A program made the translations under genes and the position numbers. 42,500 nt of DNA from Chrysomallon squamiferum (lineage: Eukaryota; Mollusca; Gastropoda; Neomphalida; Peltospiridae): the NCBI GenBank assembly GCA_012295275.1, contig CM022673.1:24327261-24369760 (forward strand). The letters are read 5' to 3'. Position 1 is the stretch's first letter. Every line of letters starts with the position of its first letter. The notes below the pieces were generated by a model that saw nothing but the letters and a program-made list of their open reading frames with translations, ran no database searches and was not told the DNA's origin. Shown in pieces: positions 22,031-31,655 of the stretch.

Positions 22031-24519
22031 TGTGTGAACAACAAAAAATAAATAATAAATAAATATTTTTTTAAAAATAATAAAAATAACAAGAGAAGAA
22101 AGAAAAAAGGATGGGCTTGTTACACCCAACGATTTCTTGATTGTATGCATCATACAGTGATAAGCGAAACAGCTCCGATATTGAACAGGTTCTTAACATA
22201 CAGACACCAACACATACACTGACAGACTCCACGTCACAGAGACCAAAGGAGGCAAGAGGTTAAAGTCTAAGCTTTCAGAAACTGATAACTACAAACAGGT
22301 TTTTTTTCCTCACTTTTTTCCAAGCACTGACACAAGAGCAAAGTACTCATAGTATCTTCTCTATGAGCAGTTACATTATAAATCAAGAATGCAATCCTTT
22401 CCAAACAGTCTATTGTTGTTTTTGTATTTTCTTCTGAACATGGTCACAAGAGGAAAGGACTGACAAAGTGTTTTTTTCCTTCTTCAAATGAGCAACTGCC
22501 ATATTGAAATGCAATTGAGGATCCCTACAATACAACTGACAGATCAGGATTGATACCCTGCTTAATGTATGAAAGTGTTTTATGAAGATCATGTCCAGAC
22601 AAACAGATTCAATGTCAGTGGACAATGAATGGACTTTAAACCCAGTTTCTAAAGACAGATATTTTAAACCCAGTTTCTACACACAAATGCTGGACTCCCT
22701 TGTCGAGTGGATCTGAATAGAGTCGTTATTATTGTATTATACTGACCAAGAGAAAAACACAAAAAAAAAACCTGTTGACCTCCATTTTAAGGGTTTACTG
22801 GTGAAAATGTTTTCATATTTCAGTGGTTATAAATATATAGATAACAGTATTACATTTTATTTTTTCTTCCTTTTTTATTTCTTTTATTATTTAAATACTA
22901 ACTATGACAACAACAAAATTAACAGTTTTATCTATCATGTTGCAAGAGATAAATATTCTTTATCTGCATTAATACCAAATTTTTAAATAAAATTTATTTC
23001 AAATGGACTTAATATAAAACAAAATATATAATAAAAAGTAAAAAGACATGAATAATATTAATAATCAGTCTAAAAACAAAAAGATACTTTTGAGCACATT
23101 TTAATTATTACAATTTTTTAGTTTTTTGATGTACCAGCTCTTTCTTTAAAAACATTTCTTGTTATGCTGCAAGAAGCAGACGTAGAAACTCCAGTCAGCC
23201 CAGTATGTGCAGAGATACAGAAAAATTATTTAAAAATTAATGATTTGACAAAGATGTATGGTTCAAAAACAAGAAAAATGTTTTAACAGGATATAAAACA
23301 TGGTAACCCTTGTAATGAGATCAAATTATTTTTCATATGAAAAACATTTCATTTTCAGTTAATCACTTTGTAGTGTCATCATAAAACATACAAATTCTTT
23401 ACTCTGATACAAATTATTTAACCTGCTCCTTTCATTTCTCAAAGATTGTCTTCAAATAACAACATTTGTGTATATGTGTATATGTGTATATCTATATATT
23501 AAGCATTCTAATCTATTTTCATTAATAATTAATTATAAAATACACTTTCAATTTTGGAAACAAGTAACTCTAAATATTAAATGAAATTTACAAACAAACC
23601 TGGCTACGGTAACAAGTAAAAAAAAAAATACATAAAACAATTTCTATCCATCTTAACTACATCTTAGTATTTCTTACTTGCACAAAAAAAAAAAAAATAT
23701 ATATATATATATATATAACAGATCGATAATATGAATATATCCATGTTTTTAATAAAATTTATATTAAAAAAACAAATGAATTACGGATCTGAATAAACAA
23801 CAAGCAATGAAAATAAGAATATTTTAATATACAAGTTAAAACATAATTCATGTTCGTCTGTCGATGGATACTAGTACTCGTATATAATAATCGTAAACGT
23901 TACTGAATTCTGAACGATATTTTAATTATTTACATGTATCGTCGCTTTTGTCTTATAACAACGACCCCAGAATTTGTCTTGATCTATATTCCATCGTGCC
24001 TGCCGTCTTCGCAACAGTAGGGCCGATTTGCATGTCTGCGACTAAATATGGAAATCTCGCCCATGCTTTAAGTCGGCCGAACTGATGCCAGCCGTTTCAC
24101 CACGATCTGATGGTAAACAAACCACCGACGAAAATAGTACTCATAAACAAATGAAAGTTTTTAATTTTAAAAGAACGTTTATGTTAAAATACTGCTTGTG
24201 GAAACGCCACGCTGATGTTGTTTAAATGTAAATAAACCCGTACCCTTACACAAGTATTTCATCATCATGTTGTCTGGGCTAGCTCTCAATACTCAGTTAT
24301 ACCGAATGACACACGCAGCTTACAAAAACCATGTGCGTCGGTCATGTTTCGTTGTTAATTTCGTTATTTTCTCTAATTTGACTATAAAAAATTAACACTT
24401 ACCAAAAGATCAACTTGTGCTTCATTTATACCCTCGGCACTTCCATTTGAAATATCCATACTTCTGCCAGAATGAGGAACAACTGGATAGAGACTATTTT
24501 GGTTTGGCGCAGCCATCAT
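6550..24519 (-). CDS. SLC6 (GlyT-like): SLC6 family glycine-transporter-like Na+-coupled symporter, whole gene (split)
   Basis: Plasma-membrane sodium symporter of SLC6, probably for glycine or a similar small neutral amino acid. Sixteen coding exons on the minus strand join in frame; a transcript uses one of two first exons, giving 727 aa (start 21288) or 715 aa (start 24519). Numbering below is for the 727-aa form. TM1 has [14 protein letters not shown], with Gly139 where monoamine carriers have Asp. TM3 has the YY pair. TM6 reads [19 protein letters not shown], with the Trp408 typical of glycine transporters. EL2 has the C-X8-C cysteine pair and NGS, NAT and NLT sequons. TM8 ends LGMGSEFALLET, as in GlyT1. 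The C-terminus is ETKI. Length is between human GlyT1 and GlyT2. Phe162 and Ala403 replace usual chloride ligands. Family assignment is firm; the exact substrate is inferred. Other amino-acid SLC6 carriers are the alternative. Confidence 0.95.
7059..7232 (-). CDS. Exon 14: TM11 and TM12
   Basis: Acceptor ttttttcag|TTTCTT, donor TGGG|GTATGT; 58 codons, phase 0. Encodes TM11, the [15 protein letters not shown] loop and TM12, ending [13 protein letters not shown]. Confidence 0.95.
7589..7698 (-). CDS. Exon 13: IL5 and start of TM11
   Basis: Acceptor ttgttgtag|GAGCTG, donor CTG|GTAAGT; 110 bases. Encodes [20 protein letters not shown], the conserved intracellular loop, then [11 protein letters not shown] leading into TM11. 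Confidence 0.95.
7997..8096 (-). CDS. Exon 12: TM10
   Basis: Acceptor tgttacag|GGAGGT, donor TATG|GTAATT; 100 bases. Encodes [20 protein letters not shown], then the rest of TM10 with GWIYG, the conserved SLC6 TM10 start and end. Confidence 0.95.
8145..8294 (+). repeat. Intronic tandem repeat, about 35-40-base unit, 4 copies
   Basis: agtattatcagtgtctat and a T-rich tail recur four times in the intron between exons 11 and 12. Confidence 0.8.
8478..8606 (-). CDS. Exon 11: end of TM8, IL4, TM9
   Basis: Acceptor gttactag|TTTGCG, donor AGAG|GTACGT; 43 codons, phase 0. Encodes [20 protein letters not shown], then TM9 ([16 protein letters not shown]). Confidence 0.95.
8620..8835 (+). repeat. Intronic tandem repeat, about 78-base unit
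   Basis: caaatcaatcaattcaatgt with the flanking actga-ttgatactgg and aataaaataaataaat segments is repeated, two near-full copies and partial ones each side, in the intron between exons 10 and 11. Confidence 0.75.
9001..9113 (-). CDS. Exon 10: EL4 and first part of TM8
   Basis: Acceptor tttttgcag|GGCCTG, donor GAG|GTGTGTGT; 113 bases. Encodes [17 protein letters not shown], then the TM8 start ending LGMGSE. Gly503-Ser504 at the Na2 site resemble the Gly-Thr of GlyT1 and not the Asp-Thr of GlyT2. The donor merges into a CA/GT dinucleotide run. Confidence 0.95.
9564..9688 (-). CDS. Exon 9: TM7 and EL4
   Basis: Acceptor gttttcag|AGACTC, donor CAAG|GTACAA; 125 bases. TM7 is [20 protein letters not shown], keeping the Na1-site Asn435 and the chloride-site Ser439. 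EL4 follows ([14 protein letters not shown]). Confidence 0.95.
10001..10104 (-). CDS. Exon 8: TM6 substrate/ion site
   Basis: Acceptor tttttcaag|ACATGG, donor TTAA|GTACGA; 104 bases. Encodes [18 protein letters not shown] and [12 protein letters not shown]. Gln399 of the chloride site is kept, but the usual Ser after QIFF is Ala403. Ser405 matches GlyT2, and Trp408 is the glycine-transporter hallmark. Confidence 0.95.
10432..10562 (+). repeat. Imperfect (AAT/AAC)n tract in intron 7
   Basis: Interrupted trinucleotide run in the intron between exons 7 and 8. Its long minus-strand poly-Leu reading frame is an artefact. Confidence 0.85.
10590..10724 (-). CDS. Exon 7: TM5 and EL3
   Basis: Acceptor ctgtttcag|GTTGTC, donor CCAG|GTAAAA; 45 codons, phase 0. 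Encodes [22 protein letters not shown]5 and the EL3 segment TLPGALDGI...TPDF, conserved across SLC6. Confidence 0.95.
11386..11518 (-). CDS. Exon 6: end of EL2 and TM4
   Basis: Acceptor attgacag|AAAACA, donor AAG|GTGATT; 133 bases, ending in phase 0. Encodes [20 protein letters not shown], then TM4 (about residues 318-337) and RGVKSVGK, matching the GlyT pattern around TM4/TM5. Its first 20 bases and the acceptor belong to a tandem repeat continuing into the upstream intron. Confidence 0.95.
11498..11777 (+). repeat. 54-base tandem repeat spanning the exon 6 acceptor
   Basis: About 5.4 copies with core atctctagtatgtgttttct and tail acacattaatttcaataa, starting near 11498, 11555, 11609, 11663, 11717 (shortened) and 11755 (partial). 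The first copy contains the real exon 6 3' splice site and the exon's first 20 bases. Copies 2-4 repeat the cag|AAAACACATACTAGA arrangement on the minus strand. Confidence 0.9.
12117..12276 (-). CDS. Exon 5: extracellular loop 2
   Basis: Acceptor tttctgcag|ACTGTT, donor TTGA|GTGAGT; 160 bases. It completes C-X8-C ([10 protein letters not shown]) and supplies three N-glycosylation sequons (NGS, NAT, NLT), the usual glycosylated EL2 of SLC6 carriers. Two further Cys (EEC, TVC) are present. Confidence 0.95.
12476..12619 (-). CDS. Exon 4: TM3 and start of EL2
   Basis: Acceptor tcttttcag|GACTTG, donor ACA|GTAAGT; 144 bases. TM3 carries the substrate-site Tyr pair ([11 protein letters not shown]). 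It is followed by ELPWQRC, where the Cys is the first of the EL2 disulfide pair. Confidence 0.95.
12908..13247 (-). CDS. Exon 3: TM1 and TM2
   Basis: Acceptor ttaaccag|AATCCT, donor TATG|GTTAGT; 340 bases, leaving a split Gly codon. Encodes the end of the acidic N-terminus, then [12 protein letters not shown]1 (about residues 129-149) with the unwound GYSVGLGN stretch, and TM2 starting at [10 protein letters not shown]. Gly139 sits where amine carriers have Asp, so the substrate is an amino acid. Phe162 (FPF) replaces the Tyr that normally helps hold chloride. Confidence 0.95.
13248..18036 (-). other. Long intron 2, proximal part
   Basis: AT-rich intronic DNA without a supported exon. It holds (TA)n at 14384-14416, (AAAT)n at 16480-16524, (CA)n near 16815-16838, (GT)n at 17116-17154 and the trinucleotide tract at 17216-17325. 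Unrecognised ORFs of 60-85 codons lie near 17457-17773. Confidence 0.6.
17216..17325 (+). repeat. (TAA)n followed by (TTA)n and (TTATTG)n
   Basis: A TAA run of about a dozen units turns into its own reverse complement, TTA, then TTATTG units, so the tract is self-complementary and can form a long hairpin. Confidence 0.9.
18037..18063 (-). CDS. Candidate 27-base cassette exon (MSEEVDDEE)
   Basis: Minus strand reads ...gaattag|ATGTCTGAAGAAGTAGATGA...GAG|GTATCT: nine acidic codons between an AG and a GT, phase 0 at both ends. It could be inserted between exons 2 and 3 without shifting the frame. The ATG right after the AG also allows use as a third first exon (an in-frame TAG precedes it). The polypyrimidine tract is poor, and a short phase-0 segment can occur by chance. 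Confidence 0.3.
18396..18427 (+). repeat. (AAT)n microsatellite
   Basis: About ten uninterrupted AAT units in the intron between exons 2 and 3, just downstream of exon 2. Confidence 0.9.
18600..18707 (-). CDS. Shared exon 2, cytoplasmic N-terminal segment
   Basis: 36 codons, phase 0 at both ends: acceptor tttttcag|AGAGGC, donor GAG|GTTATT (weak at the donor's later positions). Encodes [20 protein letters not shown] and on to NTIEPE, hydrophilic with no membrane segment. It is the first exon common to both N-terminal forms. Confidence 0.75.
18708..21135 (-). other. Intron between exon 1a and exon 2
   Basis: Contains a long (AAT)n tract (19462-19560) and a more complex block at 20405-20755 with a 116-codon minus-strand ORF of unknown nature. 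No further exon could be supported. Confidence 0.6.
19462..19560 (+). repeat. (AAT)n microsatellite, about 99 bases
   Basis: Nearly pure AAT units with one GTT interruption. Confidence 0.95.
21136..21288 (-). CDS. Alternative coding first exon 1a (51 codons)
   Basis: Opens [15 protein letters not shown] and ends SVGK|GTAATC, phase 0 into the exon at 18707. An in-frame TAA lies 15 bases before the ATG, so this ATG is a true start and the exon is not an internal one. The segment is strongly basic (an Arg cluster at residues 4-12 and RRSKR at about 31-35), unlike the other first exon. It would be cytoplasmic. Confidence 0.7.
21289..24402 (-). other. Upstream of exon 1a / first intron of the 1b form
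   Basis: Includes the 5' UTR and likely promoter of exon 1a, (AAC)n at 21851-21874, (GT)n at 22001-22031, (TA)n at 23697-23717, and a CpG-bearing, less AT-rich block at 23940-24240 with an octamer ATTTGCAT at 24026-24033. I see no other exon. Confidence 0.5.
21451..21458 (-). promoter_or_regulatory. Possible TATA element for exon 1a
   Basis: On the minus strand CTTTATAA lies about 165 bases before the exon 1a ATG, leaving room for a short 5' UTR. AT-rich DNA produces such motifs by chance, so this is a suggestion only. Confidence 0.2.
24403..24519 (-). CDS. Alternative coding first exon 1b (39 codons)
   Basis: Starts ATGATGGCTGCG and encodes 39 residues beginning [12 protein letters not shown], then a consensus donor TTG|GTAAGTG, phase 0. 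That phase fits the shared exon at 18707. The peptide is hydrophilic with acidic residues near its end and has no signal peptide, as expected for a cytoplasmic SLC6 N-terminus. Either of the two adjacent ATGs could be used. It cannot be joined through exon 1a, which has an in-frame stop just before its own ATG. Assignment to this gene is inferred from strand, position and phase; a transcript read would settle it. Confidence 0.6.
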
Positions 24520-26992
24520 TTTAGCGGGATAAAGTCTAACACGTAGTGCGGGCGCTAGAGGTCGCTTTGAGGAGAACCTAAGGGAAGTATTATCTCAAAT
24601 ACTATGGCAACAAATTGATCTGGTTGTTCTTCTATTACATGCTTGTGTCCAAAACAATAAATTTTATAAAAATGTTCTAGCATATGTTCAGAAACAGTTG
24701 GCATCAACATCAAACAAGAACATGTACAGACTTGTATTTCTTGTCTATGAATGAATTGGTTGGCAGAGTGCCAGTAAATATACTCTACACAAAAAGAACC
24801 ATATACTGTATATTTTGAATAACATCAGGTAAATAAGCATGTTTGAAACTATTACAGTTTGTTTCACATTCCAAATGGAACCATGTGAGGTATATTGAAG
24901 AAAATGTATATGTGTCAAAGTAATGTTTATATTTTTTTATTGTATTGTTATAATTCTTTTCTCATTCTTTAAACGAATTGTTTGTATAACAGATTTAAAA
25001 TAGTATTAAAATTTCGGTATCAGATACATCTTAATTTTATTGGTATTTTATACAGATATATTATTAATAAAACGCGTATGTCTGTCTGTTTCATACGCTC
25101 ATACACTCCTGTCTGTCTGTTTATGTATCCGTCCATTTCAAAACGTGTGCCTTTCGCTTTGTAGAGAGTTTACATTTACTATTGATCGTTGTCAATACAG
25201 ACGTAGTAGTTGTGAAATAGATTTTTCTTTACGTCATACACGCCTTCAAAACAGTAACAGTCGGACTGGTCGTTAGCGAAATTCCTTTAGGTGGCGTATT
25301 GTAGAAAACGTGTATTTTGTTAGTATAAAAGCAACTTACGTTTGTTTATTTACGTATCTATAGAACCAAACAGACGGCGAATCCTAAACATATTTAAATG
25401 AATTTCAGTTTGTTATTCAATAATACTGACCTAAATTATTACATTCATTCATTCAGATTTTTTATTTTTTTTTATTTTATTTTATTTTATTTTATTTTAT
25501 TTTTTATTTTTTATTTTATTTTATTTTATTTTTTTTTTTTTTATTTTTTATTTTATTTTATTTTATTTTATTTTGTTCACGTTTACCGAGTGAAAGAGAG
25601 AAAGAAGGAATGACTGAAGGTATGCCATTAAAATATTGTTAAACGTTCGCACTTGGCTACACGCTTTGCTCATTTAATATAGGCCTATATGATACATGAT
25701 ATATATAAAATTGCATGAATATATTCTGGGAAGAGTTGTAAAACTACTGAATGAAAGAAATGTTGTTGTGTGTGTGTGTGCGGCAATGAGATATCAACCA
25801 CATTTGTAACATTTACGTAATGTCGTATCAAAGAGCAAACTCCCCAAGGACCAGTCACGTCGTTCAGCAGTAAGTGATCCTTTAAACACACCTTCCCAGT
25901 AACAGTAACACTTAACAACGTAAATCGAGATTTGCGATGATGAATGGGTTTAGAGACGGATTAACATAATAACGTTTACTCATTTGAGCCTTTAATCGGA
26001 TTATCCAGCAAAAAAATGGTTCCGTTAGAGTATTAACTACGCATTTACAAATTAATTTACAGGTGTGTATATATATTATAGAGAATAATATGTCTGTCTG
26101 TGAGTATGAGAGTGTACTAATGATGTCTAAAAATTAGAAATTTGTGAATATTTAAAGAAAACGAACTGAGTGAAAGAAAGAAAGTAAAGATCGAAACAAA
26201 AAAATAAAAATTAGAAAAGTAAGTTAACTAAAATGCTATAAAACACGAACAAAAAAAATTAGGATTAATATATCAGACATATAATACATCTAGCTATATA
26301 ACAATCTTCAAAGTGTATGTTATCACGGTGAAGAAACATATATCTGTCTCATTTTGTGCCTTCTTACACAAACGGAGAATCAGTTTGTGCTTGCGTAACA
26401 ATATCAGCCGATCAACGTATAACACGTTGCCGCTGTATTTTACGTAACTCTTTTTCTCTCGTCTGTACTGTCTGATATATTAAATTATCGCTTTGCAAAT
26501 ATAAAATGCGATAACATTTTTACCTGCGTCTGTGTGTGCTGTACGCCCATTTGACAACGTGGTGATCTGTCACCAGTTAGTTTGCACCTGATCGCAGAAG
26601 GAACAGTACAGCAAATGTACTGGTCGGTGCACGTGGTATATGTTGAAATTTATGGATGTCAAACTAAGTCGACCTGGTATTGAAATTTGCACCGAGTGAA
26701 ATGAAAAACACTCGATGTTCACATGCGAATGAATATCTGTCTGCACTGAAACTGAACAGTGGAGTTTGTGTTGTTACAGACGTGTTTTCATGCTGTTTTA
26801 TTTCTGTCTTAACGACCAAGCCATACATACGCACGCACACGCACACGCAAGAAATATATATATACGTATATTCCTATGCATATACCCACAAACACGCACA
26901 CATACGCACACAAACTGAGTGTAAACATTGCTACTTACAAAACCTAGTTGTATGTGGTGTAAATCCGTGAATGAAGCTTCAGAACCAGTTGT

Positions 26993-27024
<32 letters not shown>

Positions 27025-27108
27025 TAGCCTGTGAATATATATATATATATATCTGATTATTTTACTTTAGGTATAAACATAAAAAAAAATAATTGTCGAT
27101 ATTACGCC

Positions 27109-27280
27109 ATTATTATTATTATTATTACTATTATTATTATTATTATTATTACTATTATTATTATTATTATTACTGTTATTATTATTATTATTATTATTAC
27201 TATTATTATTATTATTATTACTGTTATTATTATTACTATTATTATTATTATTATTACTGTTATTATTTATTTATTTATTT
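27109..27280 (+). repeat. (ATT)n with ACT/CTG interruptions
   Basis: ATT units interrupted at fairly regular spacing by ACT or CTG triplets. It gives poly-Tyr and poly-Ile reading frames that are not genes. Confidence 0.95.
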
Positions 27281-27735
27281 ATAGATGTTTTGCTTCAGGT
27301 GATCGATCATTCATAATAATAATAATAATAAAATTGACCCATATATTATTATTAACATAAATGTTTTATTTTTGGAATTCTCCCCCCCCCGACTTTTGTA
27401 TTAATATAAAATGTCCGCCCCCACGTTTACTACAAACTTAGAACTATTATTTGATATATGTCATGTTTCATTATTAATCACTTAAATTGAAAACACTGAG
27501 GTCAGGCGGTACTTTTATGAGACATTTTATCGATCAGTTTCATTGTAAATATCTTTTATCTACACATGATGAACGTGTTGAAGAAAAAAAACAAGTTTTA
27601 TTTCGCAGAAAATTAAGTGTAAAATGCTCAATCGATTGTCAAGCGATTAGTGAGTAAACATTTTTGTTTTTAAAAGAAAAAAAACCCTACTAATTTGTTT
27701 TTAAGACGATAATCAAATGCCGAGCTGTGCATGTG

Positions 27736-27770
<35 letters not shown>

Positions 27771-27923
27771 CTATGCTTGTATGTATAATTATGTCTGTGC
27801 GTGTGTGTGGGTGTGTGTATTTGTTGCATGTGTATGTATTGTATATGTATGTGTATTTATGTGCGATGTGTTCACATATGCGTGAATAGAATATGTTTGT
27901 GTTCATATGTGTGTGAATATGAG

Positions 27924-27927
<4 letters not shown>

Positions 27928-27995
<68 letters not shown>
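27928..27995. repeat. (TA)n, about 68 bases
   Basis: Uninterrupted TA dinucleotides, self-complementary. Confidence 0.95.
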
Positions 27996-27998
<3 letters not shown>

Positions 27999-29016
27999 GA
28001 GTCCGTGTGTGTTTGTGTATGTTATCAATCAGTCAGTTCTTATATTAACTGTTTCATTATAATTTTATCAGTAAAAGTAAATATGTACCAAAGGCCACTG
28101 ACTGAAAAATGGTTAAATTTAGCACCTGTGACATCATTAAGCACCTTCCCCCCCCTCTCTTTATCATTGGATCTTTTTTCTTCTTCTTCTTCTTTTTTTA
28201 AATATTTTTTTTCAATGCGCCTATCCCACAAATCATTCACACGTGGAGGCCCACCTTTCCTCCTGTATCACAATTCTTTGTGACACGTCAAACATCTGCT
28301 CCAAAAGGCGAGACGACTTTGCGTCTGTTTTACCGCCATGTCGAAATAATTTGGCGGGAAAGCAGCGCGCGCGACTTCAATAATACGTCTGCTTCGCAGT
28401 GTAAATTGTCCAGATTTGATACATCGTTGTGTTACTACATACGATATATAGACCGCAATGCAAAGTTCTTTTAACTGGGCAGACTTAAATAAATTAGATT
28501 TTTCTGTTTTGCCTCGTGAAACGACACAAGTTTGACGTCGCAGGATAGGGTCAGTCGATGTTAAAACGATTTGGTCAATCAACGACTGACTGCTGGTCAG
28601 CTCTGCTATCAGTTTCTCGTGTCATACGAAGGCTAGCAGATTAATGCACAAACCAACAGCTGTTCCTACAATAACACACGCTTAATTTTTATTATTATTA
28701 TTTTCATTTCATTTTTATTTATATTATTTTTATTGTGTGTTTGTTTACGGTGATAGTTTTGATAAATGATGGTGGTGTTGATGACGCTAGTAACAGTGTT
28801 GACTAAAGTAATGGAAATGATGATGATGATGATGATATTATTGCCTGAGTCATTTATACAGCTGAATAATATTCTAGAAATATTAAAAATAATTTTTGCA
28901 ACACATGAGTGTGTGAAATACATCAAGGTTTATTTTTTTGAATTTTTGAATTTTTATATTTAAATGTAACGAATTATTTGATAAAACCGGTATTATTATC
29001 AAAAGCTGAAACTTAC

Positions 29017-29155
29017 AGGGTCTTTCTGCAGTTTGTGACTCGCGTGATTTTGCATCTGCGTAATATTGATCTAAATTTATATAGTAGGTGTTACATTCCC
29101 GTTTGATACGTAGAACTTCAGCAGAAATAAAATAATGATATGTCGTGGCCATCAT
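29017..29155 (-). CDS. Candidate first coding exon of an unknown gene
   Basis: Minus strand starts ATGATGGCCACG and stays open for 46 codons (MMATTYHYFISAEVLRIKRE, then a mixed-composition peptide with QTAERP at its end) to a GTAAGT donor. The composition is not low-complexity, unlike most local ORFs. I could not find a partner exon downstream on the minus strand, the -1 base at the donor is T, and I do not recognise the peptide. A chance ORF or noncoding RNA exon is possible. Confidence 0.2.
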
Positions 29156-29852
29156 GAGGTGTCTGCGTGGTTGGCGTCAGTGTTGATGTAAACAAGACAG
29201 CTAACAGATGGTCGTTGTAGGTCATAATAATAGATTAAATAACTGAATGACTCTACAGACATCCCAGTAAGAAAAATATTTTCGTAGTCAAGAATGTAAG
29301 AGATTATGGGACAATATGTATTCTAAACCAATAAAAAACAACAACAACAAAACAACAACAAACAAACAAACAAACAAATAAATAAATATTATAAACATTG
29401 CTCAGAATTTTATTTTATAGATTAATCTATTTCTGGACTACCGTCTTTTCAGCTGCCACAAAATAATGAACACACTGATAAACAATAAATAAATATAAAT
29501 AAAAACAAAATGGTCGTGTTTTCGGTCTGCATTAGTTCATTTTCTCAAATTATATATTAAAAATCCCCCCATTAAAACAAATATATACAATTTTATAGAA
29601 AAAAAGAAAGAAAAAAAGAAGAAACCAATGACTTCAATTCACGCTCTAAATGTATTTAACTATAATTGTTCTGTCAAGATGTTAGTCAAATCTTAACACT
29701 GTCGTTAAACCACTGTGAAGATGTACAGTCACGTGGCAAACACAAATGATCATTTAGCTGTGTACATAAAGAAACCTCACGCAATCCAGACAGACACGAT
29801 TACCCTTTTAGTTGTCCATTCAGGATCTCAGTTGCGAAGGTGTCCACATCTG

Positions 29853-29879
29853 TGAGTCAGAATCAGATGAGTGACGTCA
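29853..29879 (+). promoter_or_regulatory. AP-1 (TGAGTCA) and CRE (TGACGTCA) pair
   Basis: TGAGTCA at 29853-29859 and the perfect CRE palindrome at 29872-29879, 12 bases apart, in a locally less AT-rich patch. bZIP factors bind both motifs. Function here is inferred. Confidence 0.4.
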
Positions 29880-30478
29880 TTACGTACAAGATAGATCATG
29901 TTACTGAGGCTTGATAAAGCTGTCACGTTTATACGTCAAAGAAAATCTAGATTACATGAAGGTTCAGTTTTGTACAAGCCATTCACCTTCTACAGTCTGT
30001 TTATAAAATACTGTAATCACAAAGTTAGCTAACAGATTTTTTTTTTTTAATATTTATATAAATAATGTAATAAAACTATATATTAGCGTTTTATGCCTAT
30101 ATCAATCTATCTATATAATTAATAATGATAAAACAAAAAGAAATAAATGAAGAAATAAAGAAATAAATTAATTAACTAATTAATAATAATTAAAATACAT
30201 TATTAATATCTTATGTTTCTAGTCTTTGCTGTAACTTTTCATTGCTGCGCTTAAAGTGCAGTAACGCCTTCAGCAACTACAGCACTGTTCAAACAGGTGT
30301 TGGCAATAGGTTAGTGGTTAATGAACATTAAAATTAAAATGTGTCCATGTGTAGCTAATACATATTGATAAATTCATACATTAGTTTTTCACACTAACTG
30401 AATGTTGTGGATTTCGATTAAGAAGCATTTATGTAAGTTTAGATTTACCAGTGTTAGTTATAACTGGAGTAAACGCCC

Positions 30479-30482
<4 letters not shown>

Positions 30483-30549
<67 letters not shown>

Positions 30550-30559
30550 TGTGTGTGTT
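30483..30559 (+). repeat. (GT)n microsatellite
   Basis: About 65 bases of pure GT followed by a short interrupted continuation. Confidence 0.95.
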
Positions 30560-30842
30560 AGCAGTGTACTTTCTGACACTTAGTCAAGTGACTATACATA
30601 CCGTAGATCTAAGACGTAATTTTCCTTTTATTTTATTTTACTTATTATCATCATCATCATCATCATCACTGAAAGTTGATTGGTGTGTATTTATTTATTT
30701 AGAGTGTGCGATTTTCAGTAAGTTAGATGCCTTTTGTTGATTTATTAAAATATTCTCTTTCCTTATTGTAACTATCTCCTTCTTCTCCTTTTTCTTCTTC
30801 TTCTTATTCGTTTATTTATTAATTATTATTATTATTATTGTT

Positions 30843-30890
<48 letters not shown>

Positions 30891-31605
30891 ATTTATTTAT
30901 TTATTTATTTTTCCCAACATGTATACCACGTCCTTAATGTGAGAAAGAAACAATATTTATTCTGTATAAAGTTCAAATACAATTACAGTGGTTAAACATA
31001 CCATCTAATTCTTTTTTGAAACGGTTCATTCTGTCTGTACTTTTATTAAACTATTTCAGTTTTATTAATCTTCATTTTTATTATTCACAAATCTCAAATT
31101 TTTTTTTTCTTATTCTTTTATTCTCTTTTTTCAACAACAATTAATATTGTATAAAATGTTTTTCATTTATATAATATACCTATGTGATTAATATAGTTTT
31201 CTTAGTTTTATTTATTAGTTATTAGCTTTTGTTTTGAAATACTCTATTGTAAACACAGATTTTGCTTCATAATATTTTTATCTTCCTACCAGCTAATAAA
31301 TATTAATTCGACACAGATATTATCGATTGGTTTGTGCTTACACCACCTGTCGCGGTACAGCTGTAAGCAGTTTTTGTTTCAGTGGTTGTGTTCTTTTCCA
31401 CAGTCGAGGTCAAACCACTCCCACACGTGTGGAATATTCCCTAAATACAAAGACTCCTGAACCCTATTAATGACTGAATATTCAGTACTGCCCAAATGAT
31501 GGCGAGAACGAGGGTGGAAAATGCCAGGGGAAGGGAATAATAATAATTTTAAAAAAAAACTGTGGAAGTGGGTATGAAAAAAAAAAAAAAAATGGGGATA
31601 TGTTG

Positions 31606-31655
<50 letters not shown>

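Larger units (their letters stand above)
24520..29016. other. Intergenic, no gene recognised
   Basis: Presumed upstream region of exon 1b (CpGs at 24535-24570), then simple repeats: (TTTTA)n at 25464-25574, (TTTA)n at 26998-27025, a long ATT tract at 27109-27266, a nine-C run near 27384, (GT)n at 27738-27768 and (TA)n at 27928-27995. A 104-codon minus ORF at 28268-28582 has no recognisable domain. Confidence 0.5.

Noticed and set aside
27031-27360. Poly-Ile and poly-Tyr ORFs.
   Set aside because: Pure translation of the (ATT)n tract.
27801-28283. 160-codon ORF, longest single frame in the window.
   Set aside because: Driven by GT and TA dinucleotide repeats giving Cys/Tyr/Val and Tyr/Ile runs.
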